From Candidatus Heimdallarchaeum endolithica (GTDB lineage Archaea > Asgardarchaeota > Heimdallarchaeia > Heimdallarchaeales > Heimdallarchaeaceae), in contig CP084167.1 of the NCBI GenBank assembly GCA_021513715.1, forward strand, positions 1,752,571-1,816,570: a stretch of 64,000 nt of DNA, given 5' to 3'. Both the position numbers and the translations under genes were made by a program. The notes beneath the pieces were generated by a model. The model ran no database searches and was not told the DNA's origin. It saw nothing but the letters and a program-made list of their open reading frames with translations. Position 1 is the first letter of the stretch. The number at the start of each line of letters is the position of its first letter. This document shows positions 7,233 to 18,233 of this stretch, piece after piece.

Positions 7233-9312
7233 TTTTTTTCTCCTCCTTTGATGAAAAATTCTTTAGAGGTACTTCAACAAAGAGGGGTCTTTTTGAAGAT
7301 GGCTTATATTCTCCTGGTTTATAGCCTTCCTCTCTATAAATGCGCTCAATTAGTGAAGAACAAGTTTTTCCTCCACATGCACCTAAACCAGCACGTGTAA
7401 TTGCTTTTAGTTCATTCATATCTTTAACACCAGAACGTATATATCTTCTGACCTCTCCTGCAGTTACTCTTTCACATCTACATACGTAAGCATCATCAGG
7501 AATAATTTGCTCATGATAATCATCTTCAATATTGTTCTCAATAACGTTTTGTACTTTGAATGATGTTGCTTTCCACGCAATTTCTTTTGGAACTTGAAGC
7601 TCAACTAATTTTGTAGCTTGATACTTCCTTAATTCTCTAACTTTGTTAACAATAAATTCCCCTAATTCATTCCCATCCTCATCAACAAGCATTAAGGTAT
7701 CTCCTTGCTTTATTTCAGCAAATATTTCACAAGGAAGCGTTATGGTAGGTTTTTCATTATCATTTCTAAAGTCAACAAGCGTAATCGCCAACCCTGGGCA
7801 AATTGCAACACACTGTGCACAACCAATACATTCACTTGTAGCAACAAATTTAGGGATGCCCAAGATTCCTCCACCCTCAATTTTTATTAGATTCCTTGGA
7901 CAAACTGAAGTACAAGGATTGCAAGGAATTTCCTGTTTACAATGGATAATAGGATAGACTCCAGTTGTGGAGCTAGGTTTTTCTTTTTCAAATATTTTTC
8001 CAGGATGACTCTTTAGTATAGCTTCTTTTTCTCTCCATTCTTCTGGAATATCCTCAGTTGTAAAACCAAATGATTTAGCTATCTCAGCTCCAGCAATTTT
8101 TCCTCCAAACATTGCAGCAGAAGCTTCAGCTATTTCTTTAGCATCCCCAGCAGACCAGACATCAAAACCATATTCTTTGGCTTTTAGATAGAATTCATCA
8201 ACAGGATTTAATCCAACAGCTATAAGAATTGTATCAACTTCAAAGGTTTTTTCTGTTCCCTTTATTGGCTTAAAATTCTTATCTATCTCTGCAATAGTTA
8301 TAGATTCAACCCTCTCTTCTCCGTGAGCTGCTAAGATAGTATGACTTGTAAAAATAGGTACACCAAGCCTTTTGAGTTTATCTTCATGAACTTTATATCC
8401 ACCACAATAAGGTAATGCTTCTACTAAACCCACGACCTTGATACCAGCTTGGATTGCATGATAACCAGCAATTAATCCAACATTTCCCCCTCCCACAATA
8501 AATATTCTATTACTTGTCCTTACTAGATCTCTATTAACTAAAGTCTGAAAAGCACCTGCACCATAAACTCCAGGAAGGGTATTTCCTGGGAAAACCAGCA
8601 TTTTTTCTCTTGCACCAGTAGCTACTAGCAATTTTTTTGGTTTTACAAGAATATACTGATCTTTTTTCAATATACCCACGACTTTATCAGAAAAAACTGC
8701 AATTGCGGTACTTTCAAGCCAAACATCAATATTTTGAGACGAGTTAATTCGATCAGCTAATATATTTCCAATCTGAATTCCTCGTGTACCAGCAAATGAA
8801 TCCTTAATTGAACCAAAAAATTTATGCGTTTGAAGGACGAGTTTTCCACCTAATTTAGATTTATCGTCCACTATTAGAATTTTGATATTATATTTTGATA
8901 ATTCTATTGCTGCAGATAATCCTGCAGGACCTCCTCCAATAATCAAAACATCTGTTTCTATTTTTTTTACTGGTTTTAAATCAACTGGTTTATCATCTTC
9001 GGGTAATGTGGGTAAACCTTCTAAACTTTCTATTTTCATTCCTTCTTTGAGTGGAGTCATACATGACTTTACTGCTAATCCATCAACAATTACTGTACAC
9101 TGTGAGCATTGTCCATTCGCACAAAAAATACCTTGAGGACTTTTGTCTTTCTTATGATGACCAAAAATATCTATCCCATTAGCTATTAAAGCAGATGATA
9201 TCATCTCATTTTCATAACCAAACATTTTTTTTGAATTAAATGTAAAAGAAACTTTCTTTCGCTCTATATCTGTAGATAAAACGGGGTGTTGAGTTATTCT
9301 TCTATTAGTCAT
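7225..9312 (-). CDS. Fused 2Fe-2S / NAD(P)-FAD / 4Fe-4S / BFD amine dehydrogenase alpha subunit
   Basis: The 695-residue electron-transfer subunit has four modules in order. Residues about 20-95 are a 2Fe-2S ferredoxin with CANGQCSQC, as in SoxA and HcnA. Residues 105-420 are a pyridine nucleotide-disulfide oxidoreductase fold with GGGPAGLSAA and GGGNVGLIAG. Residues about 470-525 carry cysteines for 4Fe-4S clusters (CNPCTSVCP and CIGCAQCVAICP). Residues about 615-670 are a BFD-type 2Fe-2S domain (CRCE...CGGKTC). In multi-subunit archaeal proline dehydrogenases these modules are split over separate chains; here they are fused. It pairs with the DAO subunit encoded immediately downstream. The leader carries a GTGAGGAAG ribosome site. 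Confidence 0.85.
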   Translation of the reverse strand: MTNRRITQHPVLSTDIERKKVSFTFNSKKMFGYENEMISSALIANGIDIFGHHKKDKSPQGIFCANGQCSQCTVIVDGLAVKSCMTPLKEGMKIESLEGLPTLPEDDKPVDLKPVKKIETDVLIIGGGPAGLSAAIELSKYNIKILIVDDKSKLGGKLVLQTHKFFGSIKDSFAGTRGIQIGNILADRINSSQNIDVWLESTAIAVFSDKVVGILKKDQYILVKPKKLLVATGAREKMLVFPGNTLPGVYGAGAFQTLVNRDLVRTSNRIFIVGGGNVGLIAGYHAIQAGIKVVGLVEALPYCGGYKVHEDKLKRLGVPIFTSHTILAAHGEERVESITIAEIDKNFKPIKGTEKTFEVDTILIAVGLNPVDEFYLKAKEYGFDVWSAGDAKEIAEASAAMFGGKIAGAEIAKSFGFTTEDIPEEWREKEAILKSHPGKIFEKEKPSSTTGVYPIIHCKQEIPCNPCTSVCPRNLIKIEGGGILGIPKFVATSECIGCAQCVAICPGLAITLVDFRNDNEKPTITLPCEIFAEIKQGDTLMLVDEDGNELGEFIVNKVRELRKYQATKLVELQVPKEIAWKATSFKVQNVIENNIEDDYHEQIIPDDAYVCRCERVTAGEVRRYIRSGVKDMNELKAITRAGLGACGGKTCSSLIERIYREEGYKPGEYKPSSKRPLFVEVPLKNFSSKEEKKNE

Positions 9313-9679
9313 TTTTCTTCCTCACAACATATCAGTGTTCACATTTGTACACAAGTTAATTGTCGAATTCGAATAATAAATATATAATAATGTTTCTCAA
9401 CAAGCATTACCATTATATCTGCTAGTATCTCGTAAAATCTTTACATTTGATGTTAAACATGATTTTTCAACTTACTTTTAAACTATGAACAGAAAATAAA
9501 AGAACTTACTTTATAACGTGATTAATTCCATATAGAATACCTATAAGATATAAAAGAATTAAAATTTGAAAGATATCACCTTTTCGTACTGGAATATTAC
9601 AATGCAACAAACTAATATATCAATAATAAATGTGAAACTCTTGAAAACTTTTAAATAAAAAGTCACTACACGTTAAGCA
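9313..9679. promoter_or_regulatory. Divergent intergenic promoter region
   Basis: This 367-bp AT-rich spacer lies between the divergent dehydrogenase and MBL-fold genes. The perfect palindrome TCGAATTCGA at 9363-9372 lies about 50 bp upstream of the dehydrogenase start, next to the TATA-like run AATAAATATATAAT, and could be an operator. TTTTAAATAAAAAG at about 9648-9661 is a TATA candidate for the rightward gene. I see no RNA gene or conserved ORF. Confidence 0.4.
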
Positions 9680-10537
9680 ATGAGCATTCAAGTAACAAGC
9701 GTATATACAAATACAAAAGAACACAACACCAAGTTCAGAACTGGACACGGTCAATCATTTTTAATAACAAATTTACAATCAGGAAAGAAAATTCTATTTG
9801 ATATTGGAACAAAAGGAGAAGATGTCCTTTTTAATATGAATCTTTTAGGTATTCACCCAGATGAAATAGATTTAATAGTCTTTTCTCATGGGCATTATGA
9901 TCATACAAGAGGATTAGAAAGTTTTCTTAAAGTTAGAAAAAAAGAAATAACAATAATAGGTCATCCAAATATAATTGAACCTAAAAAAGTGAAATTCAAA
10001 AAATGGTTTTTCAATGTTAAAATCGATATCGGATTTCCTAAACTTAAATCGTCTCTTAAAAAGAAAATAAAATTCTTGTTTCAAACCGAATTCTATGCAA
10101 TAACAGATAATATCTTCCTTTCTGGTGAGATTATAACAAGAAATGAAAAAGATGGGACAGAAGATAGATTGATACACTACAATGGCAAGAAATGGGAAAA
10201 AGACCCTCTAGTAGACGATCAATCACTTATTATCGAAACAGATAAAGGATTAGTAATCATCTGCGGTTGTTGCCACGCAGGATTACTAAACACACTAAAA
10301 CACATTAGTCAAACATTTGAAAATAAAAATATCTTTGCTGTTATTGGTGGAACTCACATGTTAAAGTTCAATGAAAATGAGTTAGAACACATCAGTAAAG
10401 TTCTTGTTGAAAAATACAAAAAACCTATACTTTATTTGAACCACTGCACAGGTAATTTTGCTTTTGACTACCTTCAACAAAAACTTGGAAAAGAAACTGT
10501 AAAACCTTTTCATACAGGTTATAATCTCTCTTTTTAG
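9680..10537 (+). CDS. Metallo-beta-lactamase-fold hydrolase (COG1237-like)
   Basis: The 285-residue protein has the MBL zinc motif FSHGHYDHTRGLESF near residue 70, a further zinc-ligand region IICGCCHAGLLNTL near 195, and LNHCTG near the C-terminus. This pattern is typical of the family that includes the archaeal 7,8-dihydropterin-6-methyl-4-(beta-D-ribofuranosyl)-aminobenzene-5'-phosphate synthase of tetrahydromethanopterin biosynthesis. The exact substrate is not certain. Start ATG at 9680 lies about 20 bp after a TATA-like TTTTAAATAAAAAG, suggesting a short or absent leader. Confidence 0.75.
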   Translation: MSIQVTSVYTNTKEHNTKFRTGHGQSFLITNLQSGKKILFDIGTKGEDVLFNMNLLGIHPDEIDLIVFSHGHYDHTRGLESFLKVRKKEITIIGHPNIIEPKKVKFKKWFFNVKIDIGFPKLKSSLKKKIKFLFQTEFYAITDNIFLSGEIITRNEKDGTEDRLIHYNGKKWEKDPLVDDQSLIIETDKGLVIICGCCHAGLLNTLKHISQTFENKNIFAVIGGTHMLKFNENELEHISKVLVEKYKKPILYLNHCTGNFAFDYLQQKLGKETVKPFHTGYNLSF

Positions 10538-10587
10538 TTAATTTCATCGGTTTTTTTTGAAACATAAAAGAGTCAATAACCGAAAGA

Positions 10588-10596
10588 TTTATATAT
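10588..10596 (+). promoter_or_regulatory. TATA box of the Hsp20-Cdc48-HTH operon
   Basis: TTTATATAT lies about 60 bp upstream of the Hsp20 ATG. With typical archaeal spacing, transcription would start near 10615-10620, inside the palindrome at 10610-10632. Confidence 0.6.
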
Positions 10597-10609
10597 CAGT
10601 TTATGCCCA

Positions 10610-10632
10610 GTATTATACAGAAAGTATAATAC
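10610..10632 (+). promoter_or_regulatory. Perfect 9-bp inverted repeat operator, N5 spacer
   Basis: GTATTATAC, then AGAAA, then GTATAATAC form a perfect 9+9 inverted repeat. It sits between the TATA box and the ribosome site GAGAGGTGAT of the Hsp20 gene, over the expected transcription start, where a bound repressor would block initiation. The HTH protein encoded third in the operon (13593-14315) is the obvious candidate ligand. In Archaeoglobus fulgidus the HSR1 regulator binds a different palindrome, also with a 5-bp spacer. Confidence 0.7.
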
Positions 10633-10648
10633 CGAGAGGTGATATAAA

Positions 10649-11308
10649 ATGGTATGGAAAAACAAAAAGGACGAAAGAAATCCAAACTTCAGAGAGTTTC
10701 GCTCTGTTAGATATTATACTAATATAAATGGTAAAGAAAATACTTATGGTTATGATTACACCCTCGATGAAAATGGTAAAAAAGTCTATAAAGAATATGG
10801 AGATCCATCAATATTTAATTTAGATGGGGACATTGAGGAACGAATTAAAGAATTTGAAAATATGTTTAGTAATGAATGGAGAGTTGACAGATTTGGATTA
10901 TTAGACAGCATCTTTCCAAAATTAAGTAATATTCTTGAGGAACACATGTTAGGTTTAGGGTTGCCTATGGCTTCTGAACCAAGAGTAATTAATCCAACGG
11001 AAAACGACTCGCCTAGTGAAAAGCAAGAATTAAGTTATGATTTCCAAAAAGATGGAGACAAGTTATATCTTATTATTGAACTTCCAGGATTTGGAAAAGA
11101 AGATCTTAAAATCAAATTAAGAGACAATAAGCTTTATCTAGTTGCTAAGAACAATAAGAAGGAAATAAGCACAGTAATTGATCTTAAATATAAAGTAAAT
11201 AAGAAATCTAAAATTGATGCTACTATGCAAAATGGTATCCTTGAACTACAATTTAAACTAGCTAAAGATGAAAAAAATGATGATGGATTGGACATCACCA
11301 TCAACTAA
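10649..11308 (+). CDS. Hsp20/alpha-crystallin small heat-shock protein
   Basis: The 219-residue protein has its alpha-crystallin domain at about 128-210: DKLYLIIELPGFGKEDLKIKLRDNKLYLVAKN, then an ATMQNGILEL segment like the family's consensus near the end. The N-terminal 125 residues are long, charged and unlike typical archaeal small Hsps. It would act as an ATP-independent holdase. It is the first gene of a tight operon with Cdc48 (29-bp gap) and an HTH regulator, so stress induction through the palindrome just upstream is likely. Confidence 0.87.
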   Translation: MVWKNKKDERNPNFREFRSVRYYTNINGKENTYGYDYTLDENGKKVYKEYGDPSIFNLDGDIEERIKEFENMFSNEWRVDRFGLLDSIFPKLSNILEEHMLGLGLPMASEPRVINPTENDSPSEKQELSYDFQKDGDKLYLIIELPGFGKEDLKIKLRDNKLYLVAKNNKKEISTVIDLKYKVNKKSKIDATMQNGILELQFKLAKDEKNDDGLDITIN

Positions 11309-11325
11309 ATTTTTTCTTTTTTTAG

Positions 11326-13563
<2,238 letters not shown>

Positions 13564-13592
13564 CCCATTTTTTTTTAGGAGATGAGAGAACG

Positions 13593-14315
13593 ATGAATGA
13601 TGAAGAAGAGATTATGGATATCGAAGAGCTATTTGAGGTATTTAGCAATTCTACAAGACGAAAGATTCTTGAGTTACTATCATCTGAAGCTTTATATCCA
13701 TTTCAGATTTCGAAGATTCTGGAAATATCTCCAAGAATAATAGGAAAATATATTTCTGAACTTGAAAAATTAGGGTTAGTAAGAACAATTGAAAAAAAGA
13801 GTGATAAAGGACCAACAAGAAAATATGCACAAATAGACAAAACATTTTCTATTATGATAGACGTTGGTCCCAACAATTTTTCTTGGAAAGTGGTTCCTAT
13901 TGAAACAGAAACTAGTGATGAAGAAGTACAAACAACAGGAATCAGAAAAATCAGTGAAAAAGATATAAAAAATATTGAAGAAGTAAAAAATTCTATTAAG
14001 AAAAAAGTTGCTGAAGTTGTAAAAATAGACAATAAGAGAAAAGAGTTGGTTGCAGACATTAATGAATGTTTTAAGATTTTTAATGACCTTTTAGAAAACA
14101 CAATAGAGGAATATATTGACAGGGTTTATGTGCGAACATTGCTTCGAGAAATGGTAAATATGAAACAAGAATGGATTTCTTCTAATCATTTATCTAATAC
14201 CTTACGAGAGTGGAGAGGAGATATCAGGAACAGGCTACTTAGATTAGCGGAAGAAACAGGGATTGTTAAGTACAAATTTGATACTAGAAAAAATGATTAT
14301 TTATTTTCTATCTAA
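13593..14315 (+). CDS. ArsR-like winged-helix regulator, putative heat-shock repressor
   Basis: The 240-residue protein has an N-terminal ArsR-type HTH (residues 10-75: FEVFSNSTRRKILELL, then the recognition region YPFQISKILEISPRIIGKYISELEKLGLV). A predicted helical/coiled region (115-240) may dimerise. It is the third gene of the Hsp20-Cdc48 operon, 29 bp after cdc48, with ribosome site TAGGAGATGAG. Gene content matches the HSR1 operon of Archaeoglobus fulgidus, in which HSR1 autoregulates hsp20 and cdc48. I infer that this protein binds the palindrome at 10610-10632. The direct evidence is the HTH and the context. Confidence 0.72.
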   Translation: MNDEEEIMDIEELFEVFSNSTRRKILELLSSEALYPFQISKILEISPRIIGKYISELEKLGLVRTIEKKSDKGPTRKYAQIDKTFSIMIDVGPNNFSWKVVPIETETSDEEVQTTGIRKISEKDIKNIEEVKNSIKKKVAEVVKIDNKRKELVADINECFKIFNDLLENTIEEYIDRVYVRTLLREMVNMKQEWISSNHLSNTLREWRGDIRNRLLRLAEETGIVKYKFDTRKNDYLFSI

Positions 14316-14355
14316 TCATTTTTATTTAGATTGATAAATTTAATTATAACCTAAA

Positions 14356-15708
14356 ATGACAAAAAGTTTCATTCAATTACATATTGGTATAGACGACACT
14401 GACTCCCTATCGGGTAATTGCACCACTTATGTAGCAGCAAAAATAATAGAACATATTGCTAATTTTGTCAATTTTAGCGATTATCCAAGACTTATAAGAA
14501 ATAACCCCAATATCCCATGGAAAACTAGAGGAAATGGTTCAATTGCTCTTTCATTAGAAACAAAAAAGAGATATGTTGAAGAGATAATTTCTTTCATTTT
14601 TAACTTTATAAAAAATAATCATGAGCAAGATATTAACACGAACCCTGGTTGTGTAATTATTGAAGGAGAGATCCCTCAATGCGTAAAAGATTTTGCAAAA
14701 AGAGCTTTAATTTCTAATATAAAAATTGATGAGGCAAAGAGACTAATCGAAGAACTAAAATTAAAATCATTTCATATTGGTAATGGGAGAGGTTTAATAG
14801 GAGCTTTAGCTGCCTTAGGTAATGAATTAAAACCCTCAGAGGATGATTTTACATACGAATTACTTACTTACAGATTAAAAGAAAATATAGGGAAAAAACG
14901 ACTAGTATCTGAAGAGAGCATTCATTTAATGGACAAAAAACTAAGCCCTTTTGTTTTCAATAATATTGATGAAGAAAAAAATAAGTCGATTATAACGCCT
15001 GCTGGAAAAGACCCTGTATTGTACGGTATTAGAGGAGAAGATGCTAATACTTTATTAGAAGCTATGAAAATGGTTAAAACATTCGAAGAAATCGAAAGAT
15101 ACTGTATTTTTAGAACAAATCAAGGAACAGATCAACATTTTAAATTCGCTAAATCAAAAATTAAGAAGTATTCTGTATTCAAAGGAGAAATAGAAGTACA
15201 AACAAAACCTAAAACCATCTTAGGTGGGCACGTTTTTTTTAAAGGTAAAGTTCTAGACAGCAACAAAATTGTTGATGTTGCTGCATTTGAACCAACAAAG
15301 AGATTTAAATTAGTAGTCAAGCAATTATTACCAAATGACAGAATAGTTGCATTCGGTGGAATTCAAGTTTTTCAAGGGGATACTTTTACAGTTCAACTAG
15401 AAAAAATGATAGTCACGCATGTTTCTAATCAATATAAAGAGATCTCACCCCTCTGTCCTCAGTGTGGAAAAAGAATGACATCTGCAGGATTTTCTAAAGG
15501 CCACAAATGTAAAAAATGTGGTTACAAAGATAGAAATAGCAAAAAAATAAGAGAACCTATCCCCAGACAATTGAGTAAAGGGTTGTACATTCCTCCTGCT
15601 GGATCTCAAAGACATTTAATAAAACCTAATAGAAGATATGAAATAGACAAAAAAATAGACAAAAAAATTATTCTTATCAATAATTGGTGGAAAAAAATGA
15701 AGAATTAG
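14356..15708 (+). CDS. tiaS: tRNA(Ile2) 2-agmatinylcytidine synthetase
   Basis: The 450-residue protein joins agmatine to cytidine 34 of tRNA-Ile2 (CAU), so that it decodes AUA. The N-terminus carries HIGIDDTDSLSGNCTTYVA. The middle shows FHIGNGRGLIGALAALG, an OB-like region follows, and the C-terminus has a zinc ribbon CPQCGKRM...CKKCGYKDR followed by the family tail IPRQLSKGLYIPPAGSQRHLIKP. Length is typical. It is convergent with aIF5B across a structured spacer. Confidence 0.93.
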   Translation: MTKSFIQLHIGIDDTDSLSGNCTTYVAAKIIEHIANFVNFSDYPRLIRNNPNIPWKTRGNGSIALSLETKKRYVEEIISFIFNFIKNNHEQDINTNPGCVIIEGEIPQCVKDFAKRALISNIKIDEAKRLIEELKLKSFHIGNGRGLIGALAALGNELKPSEDDFTYELLTYRLKENIGKKRLVSEESIHLMDKKLSPFVFNNIDEEKNKSIITPAGKDPVLYGIRGEDANTLLEAMKMVKTFEEIERYCIFRTNQGTDQHFKFAKSKIKKYSVFKGEIEVQTKPKTILGGHVFFKGKVLDSNKIVDVAAFEPTKRFKLVVKQLLPNDRIVAFGGIQVFQGDTFTVQLEKMIVTHVSNQYKEISPLCPQCGKRMTSAGFSKGHKCKKCGYKDRNSKKIREPIPRQLSKGLYIPPAGSQRHLIKPNRRYEIDKKIDKKIILINNWWKKMKN

Positions 15709-15788
15709 GAGGTTAACCCCTCCAATGAAGGCGCATATGAGCGCTGAGTGACGGTTAAAAACCTCAGCAAGAGAATAAAGTTTTTTTT
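15708..15788 (+). ncRNA. GC-rich structured spacer: small RNA or bidirectional terminator
   Basis: Between the convergent tiaS and aIF5B genes lies a block much richer in G+C than other spacers. It has two stem-loops: GGAGG (15708-15712) pairs with CCTCC (15719-15723), and GCTGAG (15743-15748) pairs with CTCAGC (15763-15768). An eight-T run follows at 15781-15788. The T run after the second hairpin fits termination of tiaS transcripts. The GC contrast and a CTGA D-box-like element at 15744-15747 also allow a small guide RNA, but no convincing C box is seen. Confidence 0.4.
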
Positions 15789-15815
15789 CTATTTAAAATT
15801 ATCGGAGAGCTGAAG

Positions 15816-17633
15816 TTACCAAGCCCACCATTTATCAACGTTTTTCCTTTTTATCTCAATTAGCTCATCTAAACATTTAGATTGGTCTTGAGTCAAAGAA
15901 TCACTATATTTCTTTTTTAATAACCTTACATGTCTCTCTGGGATATCAATATAAAGAAAATCTCCTTCATTTATTTGTCTGCCCACAGTTGGTCCTCGGA
16001 TGCTCATGGCAACTTGCTGGCCTTTCTTTGCTTCTTGGATATTTTCTCCTCTATCTTGAAGACCATGTATTCTTCCAACTCGTCTATTATCTTCACGAAT
16101 CAACATTAAACCAGTATTAATTTTACCAGCTAATACTTCTACACCTATTATAGCAGGATTCGATCTACGAAACACATAACCAGGCAATATTTGGATTTTA
16201 CCTGGCATAATTATATCTTTCAGAGATTCAGCTTTTATGGACTCTTTTACATCTTCTTTCCAACGCTCATATTCATCTATTAAATTATAGATAACTCTAT
16301 CAGAAAAGATTTTAATATCATTGATTGAGGCTTCTTCTTCAGCATCAGGCAGTAATTCTGTGTTAAAACACAACACAGCACCATATTCTGGAGCTTTTTC
16401 TGCAACTATTGCTGCATCGATAATATCTTTCTTTGTAACTTCTCCCACATCTGCTTTTTGAATAGGAATATTTCTGCTTTTTAGCATATCAACAATTGCT
16501 TCTAAACTACCAAGAGTATCGACTTTTACAATTACCCCATTATCTTCAGTATCAAATACAAATTGTTGAAGCTCTGCATTAACTTCATCAATTACTTGTT
16601 GTTCTTGACCCTTAGGAGCTACTTTTACAGGAGCTCCTGACAAGACATCTTCTAAACCAGGGGCACTTATTTTTAAACCAGCAGAAGCATAAACCTTATC
16701 CACGCTTCTAAATTTGTCTCGAGGATCACGCATCTCATCAAGTTCTTTAGCTTGTAGAAGCGCTCGAATCTTGATTAATTTAGCTCCTCCTCTTCCGCCA
16801 ATAACAACTTGGTCATTTTTTGTTATTACACCATCATATAATATTATGTCAGCTGTTGTTCCCATACCTTCAACATCTTTAACTTCCAACACAGTCCCAG
16901 AACCAGGACCTGTGCTGTATTCCAGTTTTTTCATCATGAATTGTTGCGTTAAACCTGCTAAAACCAAAAATAGGTCTGGTATTCCTTCACCTGTAACAGC
17001 ACTTGTGGGAATAATTGCTATTTTCTTTCTAAAATCTTTAACACGGTCATAACGATCAGCTTCAAATTTTAATTCGCTTAATTCGCCCATTATTTCATAT
17101 ATTCTGTTATCTAGATCTTTTTTAGCTTTTGGTATCTGTTTGTTATAAGACTCAATAAACGTAGCTCCTTCAACACCTTTCCAAGCAGAGATTCTGTCAA
17201 CTTTATTTGCTGCTACAATAAAAGGTACTTTTCTTGCTTTTAGAATATCCATTGATTCATATGTTTGAGCTTGAAAACCCCTCATTAAATCTACAACTAA
17301 TATTGCAATATCTGCAACAGAGGCACCTCTTTTTCTTAAATTTGTAAAAACAGCGTGCCCAGGAGTATCAACAATGAGTATTCCAGGGATATTTAATTCT
17401 ATTTCTGAATTTTTTATTAATTTACTACTTACTTTTACAATTGTTTCTGTAGGAAAAAAACTTGCTCCAACATGTTGTGTAATACCAGCTGCTTCTCTTG
17501 CTTGTACAGCAGTACCTCTTACCTTATCCAAGAGACTAGTTTTTCCAGAATCAACATGTCCAAGAATAACAGCAATTGGACTTCGAATTCTCTTTCCACT
17601 TTCCTCATTTATAACTTTAGACAATAGCAACAC
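15816..17633 (-). CDS. infB: Translation initiation factor aIF5B
   Basis: The 605-residue GTPase promotes ribosomal subunit joining. G motifs are clear: GHVDSGKTSLLDK (G1), AGITQHVGASFFP (G2), VDTPGHAVF (G3) and AANKVDRI (G4). Domains II-IV follow, ending near LLKKKYSDSL. No intein or eukaryote-like N-terminal extension is seen. The open frame begins with GTG at 17633, but AGGTG there looks like a ribosome site for the in-frame TTG at 17624, so the true start may be nine bases downstream. In many archaea infB follows the eL8-eS28-eL24-NDK cluster; here it is separated from it. Confidence 0.95.
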   Translation of the reverse strand: MLLLSKVINEESGKRIRSPIAVILGHVDSGKTSLLDKVRGTAVQAREAAGITQHVGASFFPTETIVKVSSKLIKNSEIELNIPGILIVDTPGHAVFTNLRKRGASVADIAILVVDLMRGFQAQTYESMDILKARKVPFIVAANKVDRISAWKGVEGATFIESYNKQIPKAKKDLDNRIYEIMGELSELKFEADRYDRVKDFRKKIAIIPTSAVTGEGIPDLFLVLAGLTQQFMMKKLEYSTGPGSGTVLEVKDVEGMGTTADIILYDGVITKNDQVVIGGRGGAKLIKIRALLQAKELDEMRDPRDKFRSVDKVYASAGLKISAPGLEDVLSGAPVKVAPKGQEQQVIDEVNAELQQFVFDTEDNGVIVKVDTLGSLEAIVDMLKSRNIPIQKADVGEVTKKDIIDAAIVAEKAPEYGAVLCFNTELLPDAEEEASINDIKIFSDRVIYNLIDEYERWKEDVKESIKAESLKDIIMPGKIQILPGYVFRRSNPAIIGVEVLAGKINTGLMLIREDNRRVGRIHGLQDRGENIQEAKKGQQVAMSIRGPTVGRQINEGDFLYIDIPERHVRLLKKKYSDSLTQDQSKCLDELIEIKRKNVDKWWAW

Positions 17634-17768
17634 CTACTTCTCTCTTTATTTAACTCTCATTTCAGTTTATTTCTCTTTTTTTAAAAATAAATTGGTCTGT
17701 TATATATTACTGAAGTCAAGAACAATGAAGAAAAAAGAAAAAAAAATTAAGAACAAAAGATTATAAAT

Positions 17769-17939
17769 CTAAAGATCTCTTGCACTTACAGTTTTACGTC
17801 CGTTGGCTTTAGCTCTTTCAGCTGCTTTCTTGACAATTCCTTCAACAAGTTTGTCAAGAGCATCAAAAAGGTCTCCACCAACTTTGTAATCACCAAGTTC
17901 CTTGATGAGTTCTCTTACTTTACTTTTTACGACAATCAT
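17769..17939 (-). CDS. Short histone-fold protein (DUF1931 / face-to-face histone type)
   Basis: I choose the ATG at 17939 because GGTGA lies 7 bp upstream; this gives 56 residues. The sequence starts MIVVKSKVRELIKELG and ends ERAKANGRKTVSARDL. It matches the short single-histone-fold proteins of the DUF1931 type, including Bdellovibrio Bd0055 and Thermococcus homologues described as face-to-face histones, rather than HMfB-type histones. The RKTVSARDL end is the conserved histone-fold loop/strand. It probably binds DNA as a dimer or tetramer. An upstream in-frame GTG at 17978 would add 13 residues but overlaps a leader hairpin and is less likely. Confidence 0.75.
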   Translation of the reverse strand: MIVVKSKVRELIKELGDYKVGGDLFDALDKLVEGIVKKAAERAKANGRKTVSARDL

Positions 17940-17964
17940 TTTTTTGTCACCATATGCTTTGTGC

Positions 17965-17983
17965 CTTGCGTTTTTCACGCAAG
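17965..17983 (-). promoter_or_regulatory. Hairpin in the histone-fold gene leader
   Basis: CTTGCGT and ACGCAAG form a perfect 7-bp stem with a 5-base loop, 26 bp upstream of the preferred ATG at 17939. The hairpin lies in the expected 5' leader of the mRNA. A TATA-like CTTTTTAAG is further upstream near 18012-18020. Its function is unknown. The rest of 18021-18233 is AT-rich with nothing recognisable. Confidence 0.4.
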
Positions 17984-18233
17984 TACGATAAATACTATTA
18001 CAGCGCCCCTTAAAAAGGTTTTTGGTTTAGCCATCTTTTTTTTAAACCTTACGCTATCTAGTAAAAAAAGCAGACAATATCAGTTCTATACTTAAAAAAC
18101 GTTTGTTTTAAGGCTTTTTAGTCTCTAATTTTAATGAGTTTCTATTTAAAACGAAATAAAGAAAATGAAAATGAAAAGTAAAAAAGATGCAGTTTTAGGG
18201 AGTTTAATGACATTTCATTATAATGCAATAAAT

